From NCBI GenBank assembly GCA_016292445.1, contig JAEDIN010000029.1, forward strand, positions 1 through 13,549: 13,549 bases of DNA, in the 5' to 3' direction. The notes beneath the pieces are model-generated. The model made no database searches, had not been told where the DNA came from, and was given only the letters and a program-made list of their open reading frames with translations. This document shows, in pieces, positions 7,124-13,549 of the stretch. Within the stretch, counting starts at the first letter, position 1. Each line of letters begins with the position of its first letter. This stretch comes from Oscillospiraceae bacterium. GTDB taxonomy: Bacteria; Bacillota; Clostridia; Oscillospirales; Oscillospiraceae. Position numbers and translations under genes: made by a program.

Positions 7124-7178
7124 CAGAGCTGCAAAGTGCTTAACAAACAGCAAACTGCACATTTGAAGAAGGCAGAAT

Positions 7179-8060
7179 ATGGTATGTTGCGACTGCCCGA
7201 GACATTGTGGGCAACAAAGAGACGAAAAAACAGCAGGCGGAGTATGCCGCTCACCAAGGCTGCCGCGCATCGCGAGAGCTGCTCCTCATTTCGGTGAAGA
7301 GCCCTGCATAAGCGGTGAACGCGGCTCGGGAACGGTGTTTTTCTCTGGCTGCAACCTGCGCTGCGTTTTTTGTCAGAACCACGAGATAAGCCGCGGCAAG
7401 GTCGGAAAAACCGTGAGTGTGGAAAGGCTCGGCGATATTTTCCTTGAGCTTCAGGACAAGGGAGTGCACAATATTAACCTTGTCACAGGCTCGCACTATG
7501 TGCCCGAGATAGTCTCGGCACTTGAGCGTGCCAAGCTTTCGATCCCCGTCGTGTGGAACAGCTCGGGTTATGACAGCGTCCCGATGCTGCGCCGGCTTGA
7601 GGGGCTTGTTCAGATATATATGCCGGATCTGAAATATCTGTACAGCGACGCTGCCAAGCGATATTCCGCCGCTCCCGACTATCCCGAGGTCGCAAAGGCT
7701 GCTATCGGCGAAATGTATCGACAGGTCGGAAAATTTGTACTTGACGATGATGATATGCTAAAAAGCGGAGTGCTGATAAGGCATCTCATCCTGCCCGAAA
7801 ACGAGCAAAACAGCAGAGCGGTCATAGAGTATGTCGCGGCAAATTTCCCGGGTGATAAGGTGCTGTTTTCGCTTATGTGTCAGTTCACGCCCATGCCCGG
7901 CACGGAACGTTTTCCGGAGCTTCAGGGCAGAGTGTCTGCCGAGCTTAACGACAGGCTTTGCGATTATATGGTTAAATGTGGCGTTGAGTACGGCTTCTGG
8001 CAGGAGCCGGACTCGGCGACAGATGAAATGATACCTGATTTTGATTTAACTGGAATTTAA
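7179..8060 (+). CDS. PflX-like radical SAM protein (putative glycyl-radical-enzyme activase family)
   Basis: Radical SAM protein of 293 residues. The [4Fe-4S]/SAM motif is CNLRCVFC (Cys58, Cys62, Cys65), preceded by GSGTVFFSG and followed by QNHEIS, a signature of the PflX/COG1313 group often named 'putative pyruvate formate-lyase activating enzyme'. The N-terminus carries additional cysteines in CCDCPRHC and GGVC (Cys3, 4, 6, 10, 23), a family trait (CxLCPRxC) whose function is unknown. NLVTGSHYVP and VWNSSGY match the SAM-binding strands. AGAAGG lies 7 bases before the ATG. The actual substrate is not established for this family, and no glycyl-radical enzyme is encoded in the window. The downstream hydroxy-acid oxidase gene starts 11 bases later and is co-transcribed. 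Confidence 0.9.
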   Translation: MVCCDCPRHCGQQRDEKTAGGVCRSPRLPRIARAAPHFGEEPCISGERGSGTVFFSGCNLRCVFCQNHEISRGKVGKTVSVERLGDIFLELQDKGVHNINLVTGSHYVPEIVSALERAKLSIPVVWNSSGYDSVPMLRRLEGLVQIYMPDLKYLYSDAAKRYSAAPDYPEVAKAAIGEMYRQVGKFVLDDDDMLKSGVLIRHLILPENEQNSRAVIEYVAANFPGDKVLFSLMCQFTPMPGTERFPELQGRVSAELNDRLCDYMVKCGVEYGFWQEPDSATDEMIPDFDLTGI

Positions 8061-8071
8061 GGAGGTTCATT

Positions 8072-9094
8072 ATGAATTACAACGAAGTTTTGGCTTCTGC
8101 AAGAACTCAGGTCGGACCCTACTGTAAGGCTTGCCCGGTATGTAACGGCCGTGCCTGCGGAAACACAATGCCCGGTCCCGGCAGCAAGGTGCCCGGAAAT
8201 GTTGCAGCCCGCAACTATGACAAGTGGCAGGAAGTATTCGTCAATATGGATACTCTATGCCCCAACACCGAGATCGATACATCCTTCGAGCTGTTCGGTA
8301 AGACGTTTTCCGCGCCCATTTTCATCGCCCCTCTCGGTGCCGTGAATATGCACTACGGTGACAAGCACAACGACATCAGCTACAACAGAATTTTAATCCC
8401 CGCCGCTGCGGAATACGGCATCTGCGCTCTGACCGGTGACGGTGTTGACCCCGAGGTCATGCAAAACGCCGCTAAGGATATGGCGAAGATCGGCGGCATG
8501 GGCATTCCTACCATCAAGCCTTGGAACAAGGAGTTCGTTTTTGAAAAAATCGACCTGTTAAACGAGCTCGGCACTTTTGCGGTTGCCATGGATATTGACG
8601 GCGCAGGTCTCCCCTTCCTCAAGGCGATGAACCCAAACGCAGGCTCAAAGTCCGTTGACGAAATGCGTGAGATAGTGTCCTACGCAAAAATGCCGTTTAT
8701 CATCAAGGGCATTATGACCGTTAAGGGTGCGCTCAAGGCAATCGAGGCAGGTGCAGACGCCATCGTTGTTTCAAACCACGGCGGCAGAGTTCAGGGCAAC
8801 ACTCCGGCAACGGCAGAGGTTCTGCCCGAGATATCCAAGGCGGTTGACGGCAGAATAAAGGTATTCGTTGACGGCGGAATCCGCTCCGGCGTTGATGTGT
8901 TCAAGGCTCTTGCTCTGGGTGCCGACGGCGTTTTGATAGGCAGACCCATTGTTCCCTTTGTTTACGCCGAGGGCAGGGAGGGCTTCAAGGTCTACATGGA
9001 CAAGATAGTTTCCGAGCTCAAGGGCACAATGACCATGTGCGGCACTCCGACTCTCAAGGACATCACGGTCGACAACATTTTTATCGCAAAGTAA
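8072..9094 (+). CDS. FMN-dependent alpha-hydroxy-acid oxidase/dehydrogenase family protein
   Basis: A TIM-barrel flavoprotein of 340 residues related to glycolate oxidase, lactate oxidase and LldD, which oxidise 2-hydroxy acids to 2-oxo acids. The visible FMN and active-site features are APIFIAPLGAV near residue 81, the FMN-contacting Lys212 in PFIIKGI, the catalytic base His236 with Arg239 in SNHGGR, and the phosphate-binding segments FVDGGIRSGVDVFKALALGA and GRP. The N-terminus is unusual: CKACPVCNGRAC (Cys18, 21, 24, 29) is absent from classical members and may bind an Fe-S cluster or metal, suggesting an electron acceptor other than oxygen in an anaerobe. GGAGG lies 7 bases before the ATG. 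The substrate is unknown; (S)-lactate is only the family default. Confidence 0.9.
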   Translation: MNYNEVLASARTQVGPYCKACPVCNGRACGNTMPGPGSKVPGNVAARNYDKWQEVFVNMDTLCPNTEIDTSFELFGKTFSAPIFIAPLGAVNMHYGDKHNDISYNRILIPAAAEYGICALTGDGVDPEVMQNAAKDMAKIGGMGIPTIKPWNKEFVFEKIDLLNELGTFAVAMDIDGAGLPFLKAMNPNAGSKSVDEMREIVSYAKMPFIIKGIMTVKGALKAIEAGADAIVVSNHGGRVQGNTPATAEVLPEISKAVDGRIKVFVDGGIRSGVDVFKALALGADGVLIGRPIVPFVYAEGREGFKVYMDKIVSELKGTMTMCGTPTLKDITVDNIFIAK

Positions 9095-9104
9095 TGTTTA
9101 TACG

Positions 9105-9132
9105 AAAAAAGAGACCCTTGGGTCTCTTTTTT
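9105..9132. terminator. Bidirectional terminator between the oxidase and alpha-galactosidase genes
   Basis: AAAAAAGAGACCC (9105-9117) is the perfect inverse of GGGTCTCTTTTTT (9120-9132), with T-runs on both strands. It follows the oxidase stop by about 10 bases and touches the stop codon of the converging alpha-galactosidase gene, so it can serve both. Confidence 0.88.
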
Positions 9133-11465
9133 CATATCTTCTCAATTGTATAAATTGCACTTCCGAAGTCTCCGAACATATGGAGCTTTTCGTTATAGCC
9201 CGTGCCGAGGAACTGGTTATTGAGCTTCACTCCTGCCATCAGCGTTGCGCCGTCGGCTTCATATTGCTCCGCTCCGTCGGGCATTGCGAAAAGCTTGTTT
9301 GCCGTGCGAAGAATAAAGCCGTCCGGGTCAAGCTCAACGGGCATAACATGCTTGACCAGTCCGCCGAGCCGCTTAATGAAAATACTCTGCCTTTTGCAGC
9401 TAAGCTCATACCTCGCATTTTTGTCAAGTCCCTTTATCGGCAGCTCGTCAAAGCCCTCCGAGGCGGTGCAAAGCTTTTGGAAATGTCCGCAGATATGCTC
9501 GTGACCGTCGGGTGCGGATATCTGCCAATGAACTTTATTGTCCTTGCGCTCGTCAAAGCGATAAAAGCGGCCGAATTGCAGGGTTTTGCGGTGCTTTTTA
9601 TAAAACTCTATCTGCCCTTTTATCTCTTTAAGCTCAACGCGGCTCATGTACTTAAACTCAAGCTCGTAGCCGAGAACGCCGAATGCGGCGACATTGAAGC
9701 GTGTTGAAAGGGGCGTATCCCTAAGCGTCTGCTGATGAGGTGCAGCGGAGATATGAGCTCCCATCGTTGACTGCGGATAAAGATAGCTCAGTCCGCCTTG
9801 GATATCGAGCCGTTCGATGGGGTCGGTATCGTCCGATGACCAAACCTGCGGCGAATAGCACAGCATTCCGAGGTCAAAGCGATTGCCGCCGGAGGAGCAG
9901 CTTTCAAACAGGATATGCGGTCGGGGAGCAAATATCCTGCCGAGGATATCGTACAGACCGAGAATGTAGCGATGGTAAAACTCGCCCTGATTGTCCAGGT
10001 ATTTTGAATAAGCGTCGGACATATGGCGGTTCATGTCCCATTTGACATAGCTTATCTTTGCCGAGTCCAGAACTCCGCCGACGGACTCGACTATGTAATC
10101 ACGCACACAGGCTTGAGTTAAGTCGAGCAAAAGCTGATTGCGCCCGAAGCACGGCTCGCCGACCGGCGGCTTTATCGCCCAGTCTGCATGCTCCCGGTAG
10201 AGCTTTGAATCGACATTCACGCTCTCCGGCTCAAACCACAGTCCGAACTTCATGTCCATTCTCTCAATGCGTTCGGAAAAATCACCGAGGCCGCCCGGCA
10301 GCTTCCTCAGATTAACATCGTAGTCACCCAGCCCTGCCGTGTCGGAGTTTCGGTCACCGAACCAGCCGTCGTCAAGGACGAAAAGCTCTACGCCTAAAGA
10401 CCTCGCTTTGCGTGCCAGTTTCAGAAGCTTTCCGCGGGTGAATTTAAAAAAACAGGCTTCCCAGTTGTTAATCAGAACGGGGCGTTCGATGTTTTTCCAA
10501 TCGCCACGAACGATGTTGTTGTTGACAAATCCGTGAAAATTGCAGCTTAAGCCGTTAAAGCCCCTATCGGAGAAGGTCAGCACCGCCTCGGGGGATTCAA
10601 AGCACTCACCGTCATGCAGCGTCCAGTCAAAGCAATGGGGATTTATGCCGAGTTGGACACGCACGAGGTCGTGGTTTGACTTCTCGACCATGCCGAAGTG
10701 ATTGCCGCTGTACACAAGATTGAAGCCCCACACCCTGCCGTAGTCGGCGCAGGCATGCTTTTCTGACAGCAAAAAGCCGGGGTTGTGGCGGTTTGACGAT
10801 GCGCCGGTGGTCGAGGAGTTTACATACATTCCGTACTCGACGGGACGCACATGGTGGTGCGTTTCCTTTATCCAGCCGCCGTCAAAGGTGTGCATATTAA
10901 AGCCTCTGTCCGCCATATCGACAGACATACTCATGATCCTGCGCAGGGAAATATCAGCGCCGCAGGAGTTTTCGATAACGCTCCTTCTGGCAATGACATT
11001 TGAGCTTGGGAAAACGGTGTAATACAGCTTGAGCTTTACCGAGTTATTGCGCTCAATGAGCGTGACGATGAGCGTTTCCGCTTCGTTTTCATCGTCATAG
11101 GCATTGGGCAGACTCAGCATCGGCGCGCATCCTTTTATTATCTCATGGCTTTCGTACAGAAAGTCGCTTGCGAAGCTTCCGTCGGGCATTTTTGCCTCAA
11201 TCGGGGTCTGGCGGTAATCTCCCCTGCCGACACCCGACCATTCAAGGCACAGACTGTCAAGGCAGTAGTCATCGTCGGAGGGATCGTACATTATGCTGCT
11301 GCCAAGCTGAATATCGTGCTTGACGGCAAGCGGCTCAACATCCCCCTCGGGCAGTCTTTCTCCGAAATGGATATGTTCCAAATGCTTAAATTTTGTTATT
11401 CGAAATATGTAGCTCACGGTATCCGTGCAGAGTGAAAACACTCCTGCATTAAACGAAATACTCAT
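9132..11465 (-). CDS. Alpha-galactosidase, glycoside hydrolase family 36
   Basis: Retaining alpha-galactosidase of 777 residues, slightly above the usual ~730, that would release galactose from melibiose, raffinose or stachyose. No signal peptide is seen, so it is probably cytoplasmic. The N-terminal beta-sandwich runs to about residue 310, then a TIM barrel, then a C-terminal beta domain. Barrel motifs are NNWEA (333-337), FVLDDGWFG (362-370), GLWFEPE (408-414), the nucleophile Asp477 in VKWDMNRH, CSSGGNRFD (523-531), and the acid/base region WSSDDTD (542-548). Together these are diagnostic of GH36. GAGGTGAGG sits just before the ATG. A 47-residue microprotein gene lies 41 bases upstream on the same strand and is probably co-transcribed. 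No dedicated sugar transporter or regulator is visible nearby. Confidence 0.95.
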   Translation of the reverse strand: MSISFNAGVFSLCTDTVSYIFRITKFKHLEHIHFGERLPEGDVEPLAVKHDIQLGSSIMYDPSDDDYCLDSLCLEWSGVGRGDYRQTPIEAKMPDGSFASDFLYESHEIIKGCAPMLSLPNAYDDENEAETLIVTLIERNNSVKLKLYYTVFPSSNVIARRSVIENSCGADISLRRIMSMSVDMADRGFNMHTFDGGWIKETHHHVRPVEYGMYVNSSTTGASSNRHNPGFLLSEKHACADYGRVWGFNLVYSGNHFGMVEKSNHDLVRVQLGINPHCFDWTLHDGECFESPEAVLTFSDRGFNGLSCNFHGFVNNNIVRGDWKNIERPVLINNWEACFFKFTRGKLLKLARKARSLGVELFVLDDGWFGDRNSDTAGLGDYDVNLRKLPGGLGDFSERIERMDMKFGLWFEPESVNVDSKLYREHADWAIKPPVGEPCFGRNQLLLDLTQACVRDYIVESVGGVLDSAKISYVKWDMNRHMSDAYSKYLDNQGEFYHRYILGLYDILGRIFAPRPHILFESCSSGGNRFDLGMLCYSPQVWSSDDTDPIERLDIQGGLSYLYPQSTMGAHISAAPHQQTLRDTPLSTRFNVAAFGVLGYELEFKYMSRVELKEIKGQIEFYKKHRKTLQFGRFYRFDERKDNKVHWQISAPDGHEHICGHFQKLCTASEGFDELPIKGLDKNARYELSCKRQSIFIKRLGGLVKHVMPVELDPDGFILRTANKLFAMPDGAEQYEADGATLMAGVKLNNQFLGTGYNEKLHMFGDFGSAIYTIEKI

Positions 11466-11491
11466 TGCCTCACCTCGATTTTAAGAATAAC

Positions 11492-11536
11492 ACACACCGC
11501 CCCGACTTACAAGTCGGAATCGTCGGGCGGATGTGT
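11492..11536. repeat. Nested inverted repeats between the microprotein gene and the alpha-galactosidase gene
   Basis: Plus-strand bases 11492-11502 pair with 11525-11536 as an 11-bp stem with one bulged base. Inside it a second hairpin, CCGACTT/AAGTCGG (11502-11517), overlaps the microprotein stop codon. No T-run follows on the minus strand, so it is not a standard terminator. It ends about 15 bases before the galactosidase ribosome binding site and could affect mRNA stability or coupling. Confidence 0.5.
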
Positions 11537-11650
11537 TCCGGCTGCCTTTTTTCGCTCTGCGTGATGCTCACGAACGCGCGTCACGATGTATGACACCAAA
11601 AATCCACAGACTATCGGTATAATTGCCGCAAGAATAATATCGCTGCCCAT
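11507..11650 (-). CDS. 47-residue single-span membrane microprotein
   Basis: A small open frame with ATG at 11650 and TAA at 11507-11509. It is preceded by GAGGTG with 6 bases of spacing, one of the best ribosome binding sites in the window. The protein begins MGSDIILAAIIPIVCGFLV; residues 5-23 are hydrophobic and form one predicted membrane span, followed by a strongly basic, His-rich segment (TRVREHHAERKKAAG) and a short acidic end. The charge pattern predicts a cytoplasmic C-terminus. I do not recognise a family. The P-I-x-x-G pattern in the span recalls small Fst/Ldr-type toxic peptides, but this is only a resemblance. It lies 41 bases upstream of the alpha-galactosidase gene on the same strand. 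No strong promoter of its own was identified in 11651-11700. Confidence 0.65.
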   Translation of the reverse strand: MGSDIILAAIIPIVCGFLVSYIVTRVREHHAERKKAAGTHPPDDSDL

Positions 11651-11707
11651 ATGCTTCACCTCATAGCTTATTTTGTCTTATATCGGTGCAAAAAATCCGC
11701 AAAAGCA

Positions 11708-11736
11708 TTGCCATTTGAAGCCATTTTTGATAAAAT
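11708..11736 (+). promoter_or_regulatory. SigA-type promoter for the ABC-F gene
   Basis: TTGCCA (11708-11713) and TAAAAT (11731-11736) are separated by 17 bases, each one mismatch from consensus. Transcription would begin near 11743, leaving a leader of about 24 bases that contains just the GAGGTG ribosome binding site before the ATG at 11767. Confidence 0.75.
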
Positions 11737-11766
11737 GAAATCTACAACGAATTTGAGGTGAAACGC

Positions 11767-13371
11767 ATGATTACCGTTAATGATCTATCTATAAATTTTG
11801 CCGGCAACATTCTGTTTTCCCGTGTTGACCTGCAATTCACCGCGGGCAACTGCTACGGCATAATCGGCGCAAACGGTGCAGGTAAGTCCACATTCATAAA
11901 AATACTCTCCGGCGAGTTAGAACCCTCGACCGGATCGGTTAACATCGCTCCGAAAAAGCGTATGTCGGTTCTTAAGCAGAACCAGAATATGTACGATGAG
12001 TACACGGTCATGGACACCGTTATCATGGGCAATCAGCGTCTTTACGACTGCGGCAAGGAAAAGGACGCTATCTACGACAAGCCCGATTTCTCCGACGAGG
12101 ACGGCTTGAGAGCGGCGGTACTCGAGGAGGAGTTTGCCGAACTCGGCGGCTGGGAAGCGGAATCCGACGCAAGCCGAATTTTGCAGGGGCTCGGCGTATC
12201 CCCTGCCTATCACGACACGCTCATGAGCGATATGGACCCGAGAATGAAGGTCAAGGTGCTGCTTGCGCAGGCACTGTTCGGTTCTCCCGATATTATCCTG
12301 CTCGACGAGCCGACAAATAACCTCGACCTTGCAAGCGTTGTCTGGCTTGAGGATTTTCTCATGGATTATGAGGGCACTGTACTTGTCGTATCCCATGACC
12401 GCTACTTCCTCAACAATGTCTGCACACACATCGTAGATATCGACTACGGCAAGATAAAAATGTATGTCGGCAACTACGATTTCTGGTACGAGTCCAGCCA
12501 GCTCATGCAGAAGCTCATTAAGGACCAGAACAAGAAGGCCGAACAAAAAATTGCCGAGCTTCAAAGCTTTATCGCACGATTTTCCGCAAACAAGTCAAAA
12601 TCCCGACAGGCAACAAGCCGCAGAAAGCTCTTGGACAAGCTCACCGTTGAGGAGCTTCCCGCATCCGGCAGACGCTATCCGTGGGTGGGCTTCAAGGCCG
12701 ACCGTGAGCCGGGCAAGGACAGACTATTCGTTACCGAGGTCAGCAAGACCGTTGACGGCGTAAAGCTTCTCAATAACATTAGCTTCATTGTCGGCAAGGA
12801 GGATAAGATTGCGATAATCGGCAAGAACGAGCTTGCCGTCACGATGCTGTTTAAGATTCTCATGGGTGAGGAAGAACCCGATTCCGGCACAGTGAAGTGG
12901 GGTGCGTCCACAACGCAGGCCTATTTCCCCAAGGACCACAACAGCTACTTTGAAAACTGCGATTATGACCTCATGGACTGGATGCGTCAGTTCAGCGAAG
13001 ATAAGCGCGAAAGCTATCTGCGCACCTTCCTCGGCAGGATGCTCTTCTCCGGCGACGATGTGTATAAGCCCGTAAAAGTGCTGTCTGGCGGTGAAAAAGT
13101 ACGCTGCATGATCAGCAAAATGATGCTGTCGGGTGCAAATGTGCTGCTGTTTGACCAGCCGACAAATCATCTCGACCTTGAAAGCATCGCCGCGCTCAAT
13201 AACGGCATGGAGGCGTTTAAGCACAACATCATCTTCTCCAGCCATGACCACCAGCTTACACAGACCGTCGCTAACCGCATAATCGAGATAACCGACGACG
13301 GTATCATCGACCGTTTGTGCACATTTGACGAGTACATGAACCTGACCGGCGAAGAGCCGCAGACAAGATAA
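11767..13371 (+). CDS. ABC-F family ATPase, YbiT-like, with a degenerate second ATP site
   Basis: A soluble protein of 534 residues with two ABC ATPase domains and no membrane domain; ABC-F proteins act on ribosomes. NBD1 has a good Walker A GANGAGKS (34-41), Walker B ILLDEPTNNLD (Asp180, Glu181) and switch His210. Its signature region reads MSDMDPRMKVKV (153-164) instead of LSGGE. A charged linker (about 235-300, with SANKSKSRQATSRRK) joins NBD2. NBD2 keeps an intact signature LSGGEKVR (439-446) and switch His493, but its Walker A reads GKNELAVT (352-359) without the Lys, and its catalytic Glu is Gln464 (FDQPTNHLD). So one composite ATP site is intact and the other is degraded. Length and sequence fit the YbiT group rather than antibiotic-resistance ABC-Fs. 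The ATG follows GAGGTG by 6 bases; a GTG three codons upstream lies inside that ribosome binding site. Confidence 0.93.
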   Translation: MITVNDLSINFAGNILFSRVDLQFTAGNCYGIIGANGAGKSTFIKILSGELEPSTGSVNIAPKKRMSVLKQNQNMYDEYTVMDTVIMGNQRLYDCGKEKDAIYDKPDFSDEDGLRAAVLEEEFAELGGWEAESDASRILQGLGVSPAYHDTLMSDMDPRMKVKVLLAQALFGSPDIILLDEPTNNLDLASVVWLEDFLMDYEGTVLVVSHDRYFLNNVCTHIVDIDYGKIKMYVGNYDFWYESSQLMQKLIKDQNKKAEQKIAELQSFIARFSANKSKSRQATSRRKLLDKLTVEELPASGRRYPWVGFKADREPGKDRLFVTEVSKTVDGVKLLNNISFIVGKEDKIAIIGKNELAVTMLFKILMGEEEPDSGTVKWGASTTQAYFPKDHNSYFENCDYDLMDWMRQFSEDKRESYLRTFLGRMLFSGDDVYKPVKVLSGGEKVRCMISKMMLSGANVLLFDQPTNHLDLESIAALNNGMEAFKHNIIFSSHDHQLTQTVANRIIEITDDGIIDRLCTFDEYMNLTGEEPQTR

Positions 13372-13380
13372 AACAACATA

Positions 13381-13420
13381 AAACAGCCTGTTGTCCGAAA
13401 TGACAACAGGCTGTTTTTTT
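13381..13420. terminator. Bidirectional terminator between the ABC-F and AEC transporter genes
   Basis: AAACAGCCTGTTGTC (13381-13395) pairs perfectly with its inverse at 13402-13416 around a 6-base loop, followed by further Ts to 13420. It starts 10 bases after the ABC-F stop. The opposite strand also ends in a T-rich run, so it can terminate the converging transporter gene. Confidence 0.95.
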
Positions 13421-13549
13421 ACAAATTGAGAACGGATACCAGGAGCGGTATGGTTATCATCGAAAGCACGGTGCACAAGAACACCGCTTCGGAGGATTCG
13501 ATGCCGTCACGGCCGTTTTCAATGCCGAGTATGGAGCAAATAACGGCGG
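13419..13549 (-). CDS. AEC-family (auxin efflux carrier-like) transporter, C-terminal end only
   Basis: Only the last 42 codons are in the window; the stop is TAA at 13419-13421 on the minus strand, overlapping the edge of the terminator. The visible protein contains AVICSILGIE, an acidic/polar loop, then EAVFLCTVLSMITIPLLVSVLNL. A final hydrophobic helix with (L/V)S(I/M)xTIPLL just before the stop is typical of AEC/BASS-fold transporters, which in bacteria move organic acids such as malate. The frame is open throughout, with codon use like the neighbours. Assignment rests on this short piece, so the substrate cannot be stated. Confidence 0.65.
   Translation of the reverse strand, partial: AVICSILGIENGRDGIESSEAVFLCTVLSMITIPLLVSVLNL

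Noticed and set aside
11758..11769. GTG at 11758 as the ABC-F start
   Set aside because: The GTG lies within the GAGGTG ribosome binding site that serves the ATG at 11767.
12724..13476. 250-codon frame on the minus strand opposite the ABC-F gene
   Set aside because: It crosses a strong terminator and is antisense to an intact two-domain ATPase; no independent support.
1..13549. CRISPR array, insertion sequence, prophage or defence system
   Set aside because: No regularly spaced direct repeats, transposase, phage structural gene or recognisable defence gene was seen; the only mobile-element trace is the short recombinase-like tail.

Overview
The window looks like chromosomal DNA from a low-to-mid GC Gram-positive anaerobe, most likely class Clostridia (Oscillospiraceae/Ruminococcaceae-like, probably a gut commensal). 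I infer this from the strong purine-rich ribosome binding sites (GGAG/GAGGTG), near-consensus SigA promoters, a CCA-encoding tRNA gene, a clostridial-type glycolytic operon, and the style of the ABC-F, AEC, WYL and radical-SAM proteins. No species can be assigned from the sequence alone.

Layout. (1) Bases 1-1490 are an accessory-looking edge: the start of a rhodanese-like lipoprotein (minus strand), then a decayed minus-strand gene with its own good promoter. That gene begins as a WYL-domain transcription regulator, is frameshifted near base 705, and runs in the shifted frame into what looks like the C-terminal tail of a large serine recombinase. (2) A tRNA-Val (anticodon CAC) with its own promoter and terminator separates this edge from the core. 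(3) Bases 1621-6997 are one minus-strand operon in the order trmL - pgk - tpiA - gpmI - eno, closed by a strong terminator. It encodes lower glycolysis from triose phosphates to phosphoenolpyruvate except GAPDH, with a tRNA-wobble methyltransferase as first gene. (4) Bases 7095-9132 are a divergent plus-strand two-gene operon: a PflX-like radical SAM protein and an FMN-dependent alpha-hydroxy-acid oxidase family protein with an N-terminal four-cysteine motif, ended by a terminator shared with the converging alpha-galactosidase gene. (5) Bases 9132-11650 are a minus-strand pair: a 47-residue single-span membrane microprotein, and a GH36 alpha-galactosidase. (6) Bases 11708-13420 hold a plus-strand YbiT-like ABC-F ATPase with its own promoter and a terminator shared with the converging end of an AEC-family transporter cut by the window edge.

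The core is mostly metabolic housekeeping: glycolysis, galactoside hydrolysis feeding sugar into glycolysis, and 2-hydroxy-acid redox chemistry. No complete new system is evident. The items most worth a second look are the WYL/recombinase chimera beside the tRNA, the cysteine-rich hydroxy-acid oxidase paired with a radical SAM protein, the unannotated microprotein upstream of the galactosidase, and the one-sided decay of the ATP sites in the ABC-F protein.
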